From Caballeronia sp. dw_19 (GTDB taxonomy: Bacteria; Pseudomonadota; Gammaproteobacteria; Burkholderiales; Burkholderiaceae): 64,000 nt of DNA. The DNA is taken from positions 1 to 64,000 of the forward strand of contig NZ_JAAVUQ010000001.1 in assembly GCF_018449515.1 (NCBI RefSeq), read 5' to 3'. The position numbers were made by a program, and so were the translations under genes. The notes beneath the pieces are model-generated. The model did not search any database. It was not told the DNA's origin and saw nothing but the letters and a program-made list of their open reading frames with translations. Positions 9,888 through 19,904 of this stretch are shown here, piece by piece. The number at the start of each line of letters is the position of its first letter. The stretch's first letter is position 1.

Positions 9888-11525
9888 ATGTCCGATCAAT
9901 CCCACACCGCTTCACTGGAAACCGCGACTATCGAGGAGCTGCGCGAGCGGCTGCGCGAGGCGGAAGATACCCTCGACGCCATCCGCAGCGGCGCGGTGGA
10001 CGCCGTGGTGGTCGGCAGCGACGACGACCGCCGTATCTATACGCTCGAAAGCGCGGACCGGCCGTACCGCGTGCTCGTGGAGCAGATGCAGGAAGGCGCG
10101 GTGATGCTCTCCGCCGACGGCACCATTCTCTACGCCAACGAACGCGCCGGGCAGTTGCTCGGCGCCCGGGTCGAGCACGTCGTAGGCTACGCGTTCAGCG
10201 CTTTTGTGCTCGATGGCCAGCACGCGCGCCTGCAGGAACTGATCCGCGAAAGCGCTACCGGCACTGCCCGCGACGAACTCACGGTGCTGTCGGCCAGCGG
10301 GGAAACGCCCGTGTATTGCAGCTTCAAGGCGCTCGAAGCCGAGCGCGACCAGGACCGGCTGATCTGCGGCGTGATCTCCGATCTCTCGCAGCAACGGCAG
10401 ATGGAAGCGCGCCTGCACCAGGCGCAGAAAATGGAGGCGGTCGGTCAGTTGACCGGCGGCCTCGCCCACGATTTCAACAACCTGCTGCAGGCCATTCACG
10501 GCAACCTGGAACTCGTGAAACGATCGCCTTCGGAGCGCGAGCGCGTACTGCGCTGGACCGACAACGCCATGCGGGCCGTCAGCCGCGGCGCCAAGCTCAC
10601 CGCGCAATTGCTGGCATTTTCGCGCTCGCAGAAACTCGAATTGAAACCGGTCGGGCTGACCCAACTCGTGCGCGGCATGGCCGATCTGTTCGACCGCACG
10701 CTGGGCCCGGGGATCGACCTGCGGCTGGAACTCGGCGACGACGCCACCCTGGTCGTGGCGGACGCGACCCAGCTTGAACTCGCGTTGCTCAACCTCGCAA
10801 TCAACGCACGGGACGCGATGCCCACGGGCGGCGTGCTGCGCATCAGCACGGTAACGTGGACGATCACGGACGACGCCGATCTCGCCGATGGCGACTACGT
10901 GGAATTGAGTGTCGCCGATACAGGCACCGGCATGCCCGCCGATGTCGCGGCCCGGGCGTTCGAACCGTTTTTTACCACCAAGGAACTGGGCGCGGGAACC
11001 GGTCTCGGCCTCGCCCAGGTGTACGGAATCTGCCAGCAGGCGGGCGGCCATGCGCGGATCGAGAGCAGTCCGCGCGGCACCCGGGTGTCTTTGTTTCTGC
11101 GGCGTTCGCCCGCGGTAGCCAACGCACCGGACCCGTCGGCGGCGGCTATCGTCAATGCGAGTGACCGGAGTGCGCCGCGAATCCTGGTCGTCGATGACGA
11201 TCCGGATGTTCGTACGTTCATGGTCGAAACGCTGGTCGCGCTGGGGTATCGCGTGGACTCGGCGGCGGGCGGGCGCGCGGCGCTCCACATGATGGCAAGC
11301 GATCCACCGGACTTGCTGGTACTGGACTTCGCGATGCCGCATCTTGACGGCGCTACGGTGGCGAAACTGGCGCGGTCCCAGGGTCTGCACATGCCCATTG
11401 TTTTCGCGAGCGGCTACGCGGACACCTCTGCCCTCGACGCCGCGATGGGCAACAATATCTCGCTGCTTCGAAAACCATTTTCGATTGATAATTTGTCGGC
11501 GGTCGTTGCGGCGGCGCTGGCGTGA
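9888..11525 (+). CDS. PAS hybrid histidine kinase with C-terminal receiver
   Basis: This 545-residue soluble protein has a short N-terminal coiled coil (about 8-35), a PAS domain (about 55-170), a HisKA domain with H-box GGLAHDFNNLLQAI (His194), an HATPase domain (NLAINARDAM; TGLGLAQVYG) and a receiver domain from about 427 with phospho-acceptor Asp480 in LVLDFAMP and the conserved Lys in LLRKPF. No DNA-binding output is seen, so it likely acts by phosphotransfer. The gene starts six bases after the second kaiB and is almost certainly in the kaiC operon. It could be the output kinase of the Kai module, analogous to SasA/CikA, but its cognate regulator is not evident in the window. Confidence 0.9.
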   Translation: MSDQSHTASLETATIEELRERLREAEDTLDAIRSGAVDAVVVGSDDDRRIYTLESADRPYRVLVEQMQEGAVMLSADGTILYANERAGQLLGARVEHVVGYAFSAFVLDGQHARLQELIRESATGTARDELTVLSASGETPVYCSFKALEAERDQDRLICGVISDLSQQRQMEARLHQAQKMEAVGQLTGGLAHDFNNLLQAIHGNLELVKRSPSERERVLRWTDNAMRAVSRGAKLTAQLLAFSRSQKLELKPVGLTQLVRGMADLFDRTLGPGIDLRLELGDDATLVVADATQLELALLNLAINARDAMPTGGVLRISTVTWTITDDADLADGDYVELSVADTGTGMPADVAARAFEPFFTTKELGAGTGLGLAQVYGICQQAGGHARIESSPRGTRVSLFLRRSPAVANAPDPSAAAIVNASDRSAPRILVVDDDPDVRTFMVETLVALGYRVDSAAGGRAALHMMASDPPDLLVLDFAMPHLDGATVAKLARSQGLHMPIVFASGYADTSALDAAMGNNISLLRKPFSIDNLSAVVAAALA

Positions 11526-11588
11526 GGCGTAGACGTAAATCGGGTTGCTCGCGTGACTTGGTGAACGAGCACGGTGACAATTCGCGCC

Positions 11589-11613
11589 ACTACTGACAGA
11601 AACTGGCAGTAGT
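11589..11613 (+). terminator. hairpin after the kai operon
   Basis: ACTACTG-a-CAG-AAA-CTG-g-CAGTAGT forms a stem of seven plus three pairs around one mismatch with a three-base loop. It lies 64 bp after the kinase stop and 120 bp before the next gene. There is no T-run, so it may be a weak terminator or an mRNA-stabilising hairpin. Confidence 0.4.
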
Positions 11614-11733
11614 CACGCTTACGATGGGTTCGACTTCAGCACCGGCAAGTAATCGGCGGCTCGTTGCTGGATTCTCAGCCGCACGCCTCGGCTATTTCCC
11701 GGCTACTTCCCATCGACCCAACGCGCGCAAACC

Positions 11734-12102
11734 ATGACCGATCCCAACTTCATCATCCTGTACGTCGACAACCCCTCCATCAGCGCCGATTTTTATGCGG
11801 GCTTGCTCGGCAAGACACCCGTCGAATCTTCTCCGGCGTTCGCCATGTTCATCCTGGAGTCGGGTCTCAAGCTGGGGTTGTGGTCCAGGCATACGGTTGA
11901 ACCCGCAGCAACAGCGCCGGGCGGCGGCGAACTCGCGTTCCCAGTGAACGACAGTGACTCCGTGCACAGCCTTTTCGCCGATTGGGTCAAGCGCGGCCTG
12001 GAAATCATCCAGCGTCCGACCGAAATGGATTTTGGCTTTACCTTCGTCGCGCTGGATCCCGACGGTCATCGTCTGCGCGTTTTTACGCCTTCCGGGCAAT
12101 GA
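11734..12102 (+). CDS. VOC-superfamily (glyoxalase/bleomycin-resistance-like) protein
   Basis: This 122-residue protein has the paired beta-alpha-beta-beta-beta modules of the vicinal oxygen chelate superfamily: FIILYVDNPSISADFYAGLLG at the start and GFTFVALDPDGHRLRVFTP at the end. It resembles the small VOC proteins annotated as phenazine/bleomycin resistance or glyoxalase-related. The typical N-terminal metal ligand is not obvious (Tyr-Val-Asp in place of a His), while the C-terminal His is present in PDGHRL. Substrate and reaction are unknown. It stands alone between the kai operon and a convergent gene. Confidence 0.8.
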   Translation: MTDPNFIILYVDNPSISADFYAGLLGKTPVESSPAFAMFILESGLKLGLWSRHTVEPAATAPGGGELAFPVNDSDSVHSLFADWVKRGLEIIQRPTEMDFGFTFVALDPDGHRLRVFTPSGQ

Positions 12103-12146
12103 GATGACGGCACGCGACTGCCGCATTTCAAGCGGATGACTAGCGG

Positions 12147-13001
12147 CTACCACCTTCTCGACGGCGTTATTGCTTTGGCCGCTTTGGCCGTTGTGCGCAT
12201 GTGCGGATCGGTTTCGTCGAAGGCGCTGCCCCCTCTGCGCCGCGTGTGGTCGAGTTCTTCCGCCAGCCGTTTCTCTTCCCAGTCGCGTTGCCACGCCTCC
12301 GCCTTATGGCGGCGCTCGATCGCGCGCCGCGCTTCGTCCTCGCGATCGATCCATGCAGCGAAGATCCAAAACGCGCGGTCTATTGCTTCATATTTTCCTG
12401 CCGGACCAGTCACCGAAAATAACAGCCGATCACCCTGGCCCGGGTGCTTCCAGTACACGCCGATTTCGCGTTCGCCAGCCGGCGCAATGGTTTTGCCGAT
12501 ATCGGACGCCGACGTCGCCCGCTCGCCCTTCCATCGTGCTGCCGAAGCGCCAGACACCGCGCCAAAGCTCCCGGCATTCGACTCAGGCTCAGGCTCAACC
12601 GCCAGCGCCCGGAACGGCCATTCGAAGCGGCCGGAGCGCAAGCGTTGAAACTCGCCGGGAGCATCGATCGAGACAAATCGCTTTGCCACCTTGTTGACCG
12701 TGAGCGTTCGCGACACGAGATGCAAAGTGAGATCGACGCCGCCGCCGGCTACCCTGATCCGGCCCTCGTCCTCGCGAATCTCGGCGTCGCATCGCGCTGA
12801 TGCATACGACAACCGCCTGCCTTCGCGATACCCATGCAACCAGAGCGCCGCGATGACGGCAAGCGCCAGCGCAACCTGGGCATCCGACTGCGGCGTCGAA
12901 GTGAGACCCGCATAAAGCGCGACGGCCGCCGCGCCGCACATACCCATCTTGACGATACGGCCGAGCAAAGTCTCAGCCTGGAACAAAGCGAACAGCCACA
13001 T
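12147..13001 (-). CDS. uncharacterised membrane-anchored protein
   Basis: I do not recognise this family. It is about 284 residues from the ATG at 13001; a GTG six codons upstream is also possible. Two hydrophobic segments lie near residues 15-35 and 40-58, followed by a soluble domain with WKHPGQGDRLLFSVTG and a long charged helix rich in Glu, Arg and Lys (about 210-260). Such a helix may be cytoplasmic and oligomeric. It is convergent with the VOC gene, 45 bp from it. A plus-strand frame across the same DNA has less plausible composition. Function is unknown. Confidence 0.55.
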   Translation of the reverse strand: MWLFALFQAETLLGRIVKMGMCGAAAVALYAGLTSTPQSDAQVALALAVIAALWLHGYREGRRLSYASARCDAEIREDEGRIRVAGGGVDLTLHLVSRTLTVNKVAKRFVSIDAPGEFQRLRSGRFEWPFRALAVEPEPESNAGSFGAVSGASAARWKGERATSASDIGKTIAPAGEREIGVYWKHPGQGDRLLFSVTGPAGKYEAIDRAFWIFAAWIDREDEARRAIERRHKAEAWQRDWEEKRLAEELDHTRRRGGSAFDETDPHMRTTAKAAKAITPSRRW

Positions 13002-13019
13002 GAGTTTTCCCGATGTCAC

Positions 13020-13665
13020 GTTTTTCTTGGTTTAGGGTCGAACACGCGGCGGGCTTGATGTCGGTGACATCTCCCCTTGAGGCGTGTTTCGCCTTGAAGC
13101 GTCTTGATGGCGCTTTCTCTCTCAGTCGGCAATCCCGTGCTTTTCAGCGTTCAGGTTGGTCAGGCCCGAACTCGGCGGGACGGCCATCACGGCCCTCACT
13201 TGCCTGCGCGTGTCCGCAGTCGGCGGCTATAGGCGGCACGGGCGCCGTCGTAGCCGTAGTGGTCTCAGTCGCAGAGCCGCGGCGGCGCCGCTGGTCGTGA
13301 ACATCCGAGGGCCAGGGAGCCCTGGTTGGCGTCCAATGCGCAAGGCCCCGAAAGGGACCCGGAACGTGCACCGAGAGCGCATGGTTCATAGCGAAAGTGG
13401 CCAGCAATTCGCTACACCTTCCACGACCGGGAAATAACCCGCCTCCTTTTCCCGCCTCGGCGTCTGGTCAACACCGTTCACGATGCCTGCGTACACGTCA
13501 GGCAATGATGCCTTCGATGCACGCCGCCGCCCTCTCATTCCGTCCGCTCTTTCCGCCCATTTCGTTCAGCGCGGGGAGGATTGTTCGCCTTCGCTTATGT
13601 TCGCTGCTTATGTTCGCTGCTTATGTTCGCTGCTTACGTCCGCTGCTTACGTCCGCTTGGCGCGC
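13020..13665. other. intergenic region with no recognised gene
   Basis: About 645 bp between the uncharacterised membrane protein and the AraC gene. Several open frames cross it, but their codon composition is unlike the neighbours and none resembles a known protein. It contains a short tandem repeat at its right end (13592-13657) and a small GC-rich inverted repeat (CCAGGGAGCCCTGG near 13314). Confidence 0.5.
13592..13657. repeat. 13-bp tandem repeat, about five copies
   Basis: The unit GCTGCTTATGTTC is repeated about five times, the last two copies reading GCTGCTTACGTCC. It lies immediately beyond the 3' end of the AraC-family gene (stop at 13666-13668, minus strand). Thirteen is not a multiple of three, so this is not a coding repeat. 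It has no spacers and is not CRISPR. Confidence 0.8.
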
Positions 13666-14727
13666 TCAGCCGCCGAGGCTGCGGATCGTCGCAGCGGTCC
13701 TGACGCCGACGCCGCGCGCATCGCGCGAGCGGCTGCCGTCGTCCACAGGCGAAGCGGCGCCAATCAGCGCCCCGGTTGTACATCGCCTGCGGGCTTCTGT
13801 CGGCGTGCAGCCGAAACGCTCCTTGAACGCGCGGTTGAACGTCGATTCGCTCATGAAGCCGACCGCACAGGCAATTGCACCAATGAGGTCGCGCGCATGC
13901 AGCGGCGATTCGAGCCGGCGCATGGCTTCATCGAGCCGGCGAGTGCGTACATACTCAGCCACGCCGCCCATCGGTTCGAAGAGTTCATAGAGCGCCGTTC
14001 GCGACACCTTCAGGATTTCGCGCAGCCGCGCCGGGCCGAGGCTCATGTCCGCCAGATTGCCTTCGACAAAACTCAGCGCCTGCGCGCGGATCAGCGGCGT
14101 CAGGCGCGGATCGCCGGATTGCTCCCAACGCTCGGCACGCCGCAGCACGGAGGCCGCGACGAAGTCCAGCGTGGCTTCGCCCGCCACGCGAGCCTGCTCG
14201 TCGTCCATCGAGTCCGCGACGCTCATCAGGCTGCGCATATGCGAAGCGATCAGCAGGCCGATAGGGTCGGCGGCCTCCCAGGACAATCCATGCATGCGCA
14301 ACGCGCCGCCCGTGCGCCGGTCAATGGCTTGACGTGGAATGGTGAGCGTCAGCATGGGTGCGTCGCGGGTGAAACCGACGTTTTCGACGGCGAGGTCGCG
14401 CATGACGACCGACCCGAGCGACACCTGCTGGATGTCGCGGCCAAAGGTCGACATCAATGTGCCGTCAAGCAGGCAATGCACCAGGTAATGGTCGACGCCG
14501 GAGGTCGCTATCCTGCGGCGGGTACGCTGAAATTCAACGTCTCCGCGCACGACATGCGACATGAGCAGCATTGAACCTAAAGGCCAACTTTCCATCTTCG
14601 CGCGAAACGGTACGGGTGGATCTTTCCGGCGCTGGATCTCAAAGATGGCGTCAAGTCCTTCGCGCCAGATTTCCTCGGCATCATTCTCGGGGAAATCGGC
14701 ACTGTCGAATCTGATGGGCGTGGACAT
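13666..14727 (-). CDS. AraC-family transcriptional regulator
   Basis: This 353-residue protein has an N-terminal AraC_binding_2-type sensor domain (about 1-190, including DHYLVHCLLDG) and a C-terminal double helix-turn-helix (about 215-325). Second-helix residues are IACAVGFMSESTFNRAFK, followed by the FGCTPTEARR signature. The last 30 residues are a low-complexity tail just ahead of the tandem repeat. It stands alone, divergent from nothing obvious, so its targets are unclear. A long plus-strand frame over the same DNA is rejected because the HTH signature is on this strand. Confidence 0.9.
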   Translation of the reverse strand: MSTPIRFDSADFPENDAEEIWREGLDAIFEIQRRKDPPVPFRAKMESWPLGSMLLMSHVVRGDVEFQRTRRRIATSGVDHYLVHCLLDGTLMSTFGRDIQQVSLGSVVMRDLAVENVGFTRDAPMLTLTIPRQAIDRRTGGALRMHGLSWEAADPIGLLIASHMRSLMSVADSMDDEQARVAGEATLDFVAASVLRRAERWEQSGDPRLTPLIRAQALSFVEGNLADMSLGPARLREILKVSRTALYELFEPMGGVAEYVRTRRLDEAMRRLESPLHARDLIGAIACAVGFMSESTFNRAFKERFGCTPTEARRRCTTGALIGAASPVDDGSRSRDARGVGVRTAATIRSLGG

Positions 14728-15231
14728 GGCGTTACTCAGCCTCCATAACAGCAGGGTTCGACATGACTTTCCAGATTGCCGGGTTCGCTTTTGGCATTAC
14801 CCGGCATCGCAAAGAAATTAACGGCGCTTTAGCGGTAAAACTTTAGCATGTGTTTAAAACGATCTGAAGGGAACGGGGAGTTGTCGCTATATCCTTATTC
14901 GTTCTTTTGCTGGCAGAGCCCAAGCGGGCGGCGGCTTTTCAAATGCCACAGTCCGCCGATACCCCCGTGGTCAGGCAGGAGAATTTAGCTAAAAGACGAA
15001 GGAATCGATAATGCCGCCCGCACGGGATTGCCTGCATGGGCTATGGGTTTTTGGCGAAGGTGGTGCGCCTCACGATCAGAACTTTCATTCCACTTTCGTT
15101 AATAAGGGGCGGGTTTGTTTTGCGCGCGCTTGCAATTCGCCAATTCGCCAATTCGTTTAACTTGCGGAATGTTTAGCAAGAAAACCAGCGTTTTATCGAA
15201 AGACTTTATCGCGAACCGCCGCCCGTTCTTT
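14728..15231. other. intergenic region; inverted repeat upstream of the AraC gene
   Basis: About 500 bp without a supported gene. At 14774-14808, GATTGCCGGGT and ACCCGGCATC form an inverted repeat with one bulged base and a 14-base loop, 47 bp upstream of the AraC start. It could be an operator or a hairpin in the leader. The rest (14820-15230) shows short AT-rich tracts but no promoter or RNA gene that I can defend. Confidence 0.4.
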
Positions 15232-18200
15232 TCAGCGACTCGTCGTCATTACTGGGGAAACTGGCATTCGGTCAAAGCTGCGCCGGACAAGATGCCAGCG
15301 CACGTGCTCTTGCGACTCCGTATCGAGTTCCACCAGGAAACGCGTTTTCCCCGCGATCACCGCCCCCACCGGCAAACCATCGTGATAAAGCACGCGATTA
15401 CCCGGCAGTGCCGGCACTTTCTCCCCGGGCAGCAAGGTGCCGGCGAGATTCAGGGGATCGACCGCGCTTATCGCGATAAAGCTGCCGTCGGCGGCCCGGT
15501 TGCGCATCGTGCGTAACAGCGGCACGGCTTCGGGCAGCGCGAACTGCTCACCTGCCAGCCCCGCGACGAATCGGCCGCCGCGAATTTCACCGCGTGCTTC
15601 CAGCCGATGAAATACCCGCAGCAGGTCGCGCCACGGCGGCAGCCAGTCGGCTTCGCGTTCGAGCAAGCGCCAAAAGATCACGCCGTATCGGCGCAACAGG
15701 GTCATCGCGACATGCTCAAGGGAATCGGCGCCGGGCGCGGCACTGCTTTCAGCGCGACGCAGCAATGCCCAGCGCCCGGCGTCGTCCATCCCGCCGATAA
15801 AGCGGCCGCCGCGCCGTGGCCGCCGGCCGAAACTGTTGCGGCGCGCGGCCGGCGCGAGCAACGCACGCAGGCCGGCGAAACTATCGGCGTTCACCAGCCC
15901 CAGCGACACCAGTTCGCCCAGCGCATTTTCAAGTTCGGTATCCAGCAGGCGAACGTCCGAACGCAGTTCATCGAAGAACATGGCGCCGTGTTGCGTGAGC
16001 GCGTCGAACACGAGCTGGGCACGCGATGACGGCTCGGGGGACTGCACCGGTTGCATCAACGGATTCCACGCTGCCAGATTTCGACGCGGCAGCAACACGA
16101 TCGGCGTGGTGCGCACCGGGCCGCCCGAACTTCGCGACCGGACACCCGGACGGCTCCAGACGACCTTGCCGGAGCGGCATAGATCGTCGAGCCAGGTCAT
16201 GGAATAAGCGCTCAGGCGTGCCGGCAGGATCTCATCTTCCCATGCGACCGCGGGCGCTTCGTAGCCTTCGAGTTGTTCGATCGCGAGCATCAGCGCGTCG
16301 TGGCCGTCGCCATGCGGATCGGCTTTCGCGTCGGCGCTTACGTGTTGCCAGTCGAACAGGAAACGCATGAAATCCTGCAACTCGACCGGTTCGATTTCGC
16401 GCCGTAAACGCCGCACGGTGTATCGATGAATCCGCGCCAGCAGATGCCGTTCGCACCACTCTTCGTCTGTCGTGCCCGTTGAGTCCTTCACGCCCGGAGT
16501 GAAGCGGCCTCGCATGACATAACCTTCGGCTTCCAGGCGCGTCAAGGCGAGCGCGACCGACGAAACCGGCACGGCCAAAGCGCGCGCAATAACAGGCGCC
16601 GGCAGCGGACCAAAACCGCTCAGACGGGCGCGCACGATCTCGACGAGCGCATCGTCTTCGGTCCAGGCTTCATCGAAACCGGGCAGCGCTTTTAGCGGCG
16701 GCTGCATCGGTGCGACCGGATGAACGGCACGCAAGCAGGTCAGGCGTTCGACCGCCACCCATAACCCGTCCGCCAATGTCACCTGCAAACGCGTCGCACG
16801 CCCTGAAGCCGCGAGCTGTTGAAGCCACGCCGGCCAGCCATCGTTCGCTTGCGACTCGGCTTCAGTGATACATGAAAGCCCCGACAGCGCCTCGTGCATT
16901 TCATCGGCGTCGCGCACCGTTGGCCATGCTTCTTCGCGCACGCCCGCGATGGCTTCGGCGTCGAGCGCGCCCAGGTCATCGCTCGATTGCGGATCGGTCC
17001 AGCCTCGTGCGAGCACGGCCTGCGTGCGGCGTTCCTCGATGGGGGCATCGTCGAGAAAGGCGTAAGGACGCGCCGATAAAACCTCCGCCGCCAACGGCGA
17101 CGGCGCGGGCAAATCGCGCGTGACGAGCCGCACGCCGCCACTCTCGATGCGTCTTAGCAATGCGAGCCACGCATCGCAATCCATGGCGTCGTGCAAGCAG
17201 TCATCGATCGTCTGATCGACCAGCGGATGACGCGGCACGTCACGCTCGCCCACCACGTTTTCAATGCACGCCACCTGATCGGGGAACACGGTCGCCAGCA
17301 GATCCTCGCTCTTCATGCGCTGCAATTGCGGTGCGACCCGACGGCCGCCCGCGTAGCGCGGCAATGCGAGCGCGTTGGTTGCGTTCCAGCGCCAGCGCAC
17401 GCCGAACAGCGGCGCGTCGAGCAGCGCCTGGATCAGCATGTGCTCCGCGGTATTGGAATGCAGATAACGCCAGACTTCATCGAGCGGAAAACTATGGCTG
17501 CCCGTCAGCGACAGAACGATCGCGTCCTCGGTTGCCGCCGCCTGCAATTCGAAATTGAACGTGCGGCAAAAACGCTTGCGCAGCGCGAGGCCCCACGCGC
17601 GGTTGACCCGGTTGCCGAACGGCGCGTGAATCACGAGCTGCGTGCCGCCGGAGGCATCGAAGAAACGCTCCATGACGAGCACATCCTGCGTGGGCAGAAC
17701 AGAGAGCGCGGCCCGCGAACGCGCCAAGTAGTCGACGATCTGCCGCGCCGCTTCCTCGCCGATACCGGTTGTATCGGCGAGCAGGGAGATCGTTTTATTG
17801 ACCGGATAATCGCCCAGCCAAGCGTCCACTTGCGCATGCAAACGCGCTATCGCCGCCGACAGTTCATTGCTGCGTCCCGGCGCTTCCCCGAGCCAGAACG
17901 GAATGTTCGGCGGCTGGCCGTGCGCGTCTTCCACGCGCACTCGGCCACCCTCCACTCGCAGGATCTTGTACGACGCATTGCCTAGCTGGAACACGTCGCC
18001 AGCCAGGCTTTCGACCGCGAAATCCTCGTTGACCGTGCCGATCTGCAAACCTTGCGGTTCGAGCAGCACGGCGAAATCGGCGTTGTCCGGAATGGCCCCA
18101 CCCGATGTCACCGCAGTCAGCCTGCCGCCGCGCCGGCCGCGCAAACTTCGTGTCACCACATCCCGGTGCACGTAAGCTCCACGCACGCCGCGCCGGCTCG

Positions 18201-19608
18201 TATAACCCTCGGCGAGCATGCGCAGAACTGCGTCGTACTGCGTACGATCAAGCGACGCATACGGCATCGCATTACGCACGAGTTCGAAGAGCGCGTCCTC
18301 GCTCCACTCACGGCTCGCCACTTCAGCGACGATCTGCTGGGCGAGAATATCGAGCGGCGCCTCGGGAATATGCAGCACGTCAAGCTCACCGCGCGCCACG
18401 CAATCGAGCAGCGCCGCACATTCGATGAGATCGTCGCGCGATTCAGGAAAGAGCCGCCCTTTCGGCGTGCCGCGCACCTGATGTCCCGAGCGCCCGACAC
18501 GCTGCAGGAAACCACCGATCGAGCCCGGCGAACCGAGTTGACAGACCAGCTCCACATCGCCGATATCAATACCCAGTTCCAGCGAAGCCGTTGCAATCAG
18601 CACCTGCAGTTCGCCGCGCTTGAGCCGCTGCTCGGCATCCAGCCGCTGCTCTTTCGCAAGGCTGCCGTGATGCGCGGCGACGGCGGGCTTGCCGAGCCGC
18701 TCGGTGAGATGGCGCGCGACACGTTCGGCCATCCGGCGCGTGTTCACGAACACGAGCGTAGTGCGGTGCTGCGCGATGAGATCGGCGAGGCGGTCGTAGA
18801 CACGCTCGCGCACATCGTTCGACATGATTGCTTCAAGCGGGATAGGCGGCAGTTCGAGCGCGAGATCGCGCTTGCGCACATGGCCGACATCGACGATTGA
18901 ACACGGCCGGTTGCCCGTCAGGAATTGCGCGACCCGTTCGATCGGCTTTTGCGTCGCCGATAACCCGATCCGCACCGGCGCTTCATGCTTATGTTCAACG
19001 CACAACGCGTCCAGGCGTTCGAGGCTGAGCGCGAGATGCGCGCCGCGTTTGTTGCCGGCGACTGCATGGATTTCATCGACGATCACCGTACGCACCGTCG
19101 ACAACATCGCGCGGCCGGAATCGGAACTGAGCAGCACGTAGAGCGATTCCGGCGTGGTGACGAGGATATGCGGCGGCCGCTTTTTTACCGCGTTGCGCTC
19201 CTGGGGCGTGGTGTCGCCGGTGCGCACCGCCGCGCGAATGTCGATGGGCGGCAAGCCCATCCGCTCGAGTTCGATCGAGATGCCGGCGAGCGGTTCCTCC
19301 AGGTTCACGCGGATATCGTTGGAAAGCGCCTTGAGCGGCGACACGTAGACCACGGCCGTCTCGTTGGGCAATGGGTCATTGCTCGCCAATGCTTCCCGAA
19401 CCAGTTCATCGATTGCCGCAAGGAACGCCGTCAGCGTCTTGCCCGAACCGGTCGGCGCGGCCACGAGCGTCGAACTGCGGGCCTTGATCAGCGGCCAGGC
19501 GCACTTCTGCGCCTCCGTTGGCGAGGGGAAATGCCGGCTGAACCATGCCGCGACGGCCGGATGGAAGTCGTCGAGCGGATTGGAAGCCGATGATTTTGCA
19601 GCGGTCAT
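15232..19608 (-). CDS. lhr: Lhr-family large ATP-dependent helicase
   Basis: This 1458-residue SF2 helicase matches the full-length Lhr architecture. RecA1 carries Walker A APTGSGKT (51-58) and DEIH in [13 protein letters not shown]; RecA2 carries [15 protein letters not shown] and the [10 protein letters not shown] region (QRVGRSGHQ motif VI). A winged-helix domain and a very long C-terminal domain ending near residue 1458 follow. Lhr unwinds DNA/RNA or DNA/DNA 3' to 5' and is linked to DNA repair, for example in Mycobacterium. The start follows from the position of the conserved N-terminus ([19 protein letters not shown]). It is a single-gene unit. Confidence 0.93.
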   Translation of the reverse strand: MTAAKSSASNPLDDFHPAVAAWFSRHFPSPTEAQKCAWPLIKARSSTLVAAPTGSGKTLTAFLAAIDELVREALASNDPLPNETAVVYVSPLKALSNDIRVNLEEPLAGISIELERMGLPPIDIRAAVRTGDTTPQERNAVKKRPPHILVTTPESLYVLLSSDSGRAMLSTVRTVIVDEIHAVAGNKRGAHLALSLERLDALCVEHKHEAPVRIGLSATQKPIERVAQFLTGNRPCSIVDVGHVRKRDLALELPPIPLEAIMSNDVRERVYDRLADLIAQHRTTLVFVNTRRMAERVARHLTERLGKPAVAAHHGSLAKEQRLDAEQRLKRGELQVLIATASLELGIDIGDVELVCQLGSPGSIGGFLQRVGRSGHQVRGTPKGRLFPESRDDLIECAALLDCVARGELDVLHIPEAPLDILAQQIVAEVASREWSEDALFELVRNAMPYASLDRTQYDAVLRMLAEGYTSRRGVRGAYVHRDVVTRSLRGRRGGRLTAVTSGGAIPDNADFAVLLEPQGLQIGTVNEDFAVESLAGDVFQLGNASYKILRVEGGRVRVEDAHGQPPNIPFWLGEAPGRSNELSAAIARLHAQVDAWLGDYPVNKTISLLADTTGIGEEAARQIVDYLARSRAALSVLPTQDVLVMERFFDASGGTQLVIHAPFGNRVNRAWGLALRKRFCRTFNFELQAAATEDAIVLSLTGSHSFPLDEVWRYLHSNTAEHMLIQALLDAPLFGVRWRWNATNALALPRYAGGRRVAPQLQRMKSEDLLATVFPDQVACIENVVGERDVPRHPLVDQTIDDCLHDAMDCDAWLALLRRIESGGVRLVTRDLPAPSPLAAEVLSARPYAFLDDAPIEERRTQAVLARGWTDPQSSDDLGALDAEAIAGVREEAWPTVRDADEMHEALSGLSCITEAESQANDGWPAWLQQLAASGRATRLQVTLADGLWVAVERLTCLRAVHPVAPMQPPLKALPGFDEAWTEDDALVEIVRARLSGFGPLPAPVIARALAVPVSSVALALTRLEAEGYVMRGRFTPGVKDSTGTTDEEWCERHLLARIHRYTVRRLRREIEPVELQDFMRFLFDWQHVSADAKADPHGDGHDALMLAIEQLEGYEAPAVAWEDEILPARLSAYSMTWLDDLCRSGKVVWSRPGVRSRSSGGPVRTTPIVLLPRRNLAAWNPLMQPVQSPEPSSRAQLVFDALTQHGAMFFDELRSDVRLLDTELENALGELVSLGLVNADSFAGLRALLAPAARRNSFGRRPRRGGRFIGGMDDAGRWALLRRAESSAAPGADSLEHVAMTLLRRYGVIFWRLLEREADWLPPWRDLLRVFHRLEARGEIRGGRFVAGLAGEQFALPEAVPLLRTMRNRAADGSFIAISAVDPLNLAGTLLPGEKVPALPGNRVLYHDGLPVGAVIAGKTRFLVELDTESQEHVRWHLVRRSFDRMPVSPVMTTSR

Positions 19609-19836
19609 ATCGCTAGTTTATTAGCCGTCGGGAAAGCGTGTTTGATCGCGCTCGGCGCGCGAGGAACCGTGTGCCGCGGACGCCCGGCGGCGGTGTGTTT
19701 TTTGCTGATTGAGCTATCGAGCGGCGACATCAACGCATGACCCACCGCCGGACGACTTTCATAAGAAATGACTGGATCGAGCATTCGAACGATCAGTTTG
19801 CGCATTTTTTGAGATGGGACTACACTTCATTTTGAC

Positions 19837-19851
19837 TGTTTCAATCAAACA
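19837..19851. promoter_or_regulatory. candidate operator upstream of the acid-sugar operon
   Basis: TGTTTCAATCAAACA has perfect five-base arms around a five-base centre, 53 bp upstream of the permease start. It might bind the DeoR-type regulator encoded at the end of the operon. The arms are short, so chance is a real possibility. Confidence 0.3.
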
Positions 19852-19904
19852 CGTGATCGATTCGAGCATTGAACTCGGATTCGCTCGTCAAACAGGAGAC
19901 CCGT

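Noticed and set aside
12136..12648. Plus-strand frame overlapping the uncharacterised membrane protein
   Set aside because: The minus-strand frame is longer, has membrane segments and a plausible start, and the two cannot both be coding with normal codon use.
13592..13657. CRISPR array
   Set aside because: Units are 13 bp, head-to-tail, with no spacers and no cas genes nearby.
13483..14574. Long plus-strand frame across the AraC gene
   Set aside because: The minus-strand frame carries an intact AraC HTH signature; the plus frame is Arg/His-rich shadow coding with no motif.
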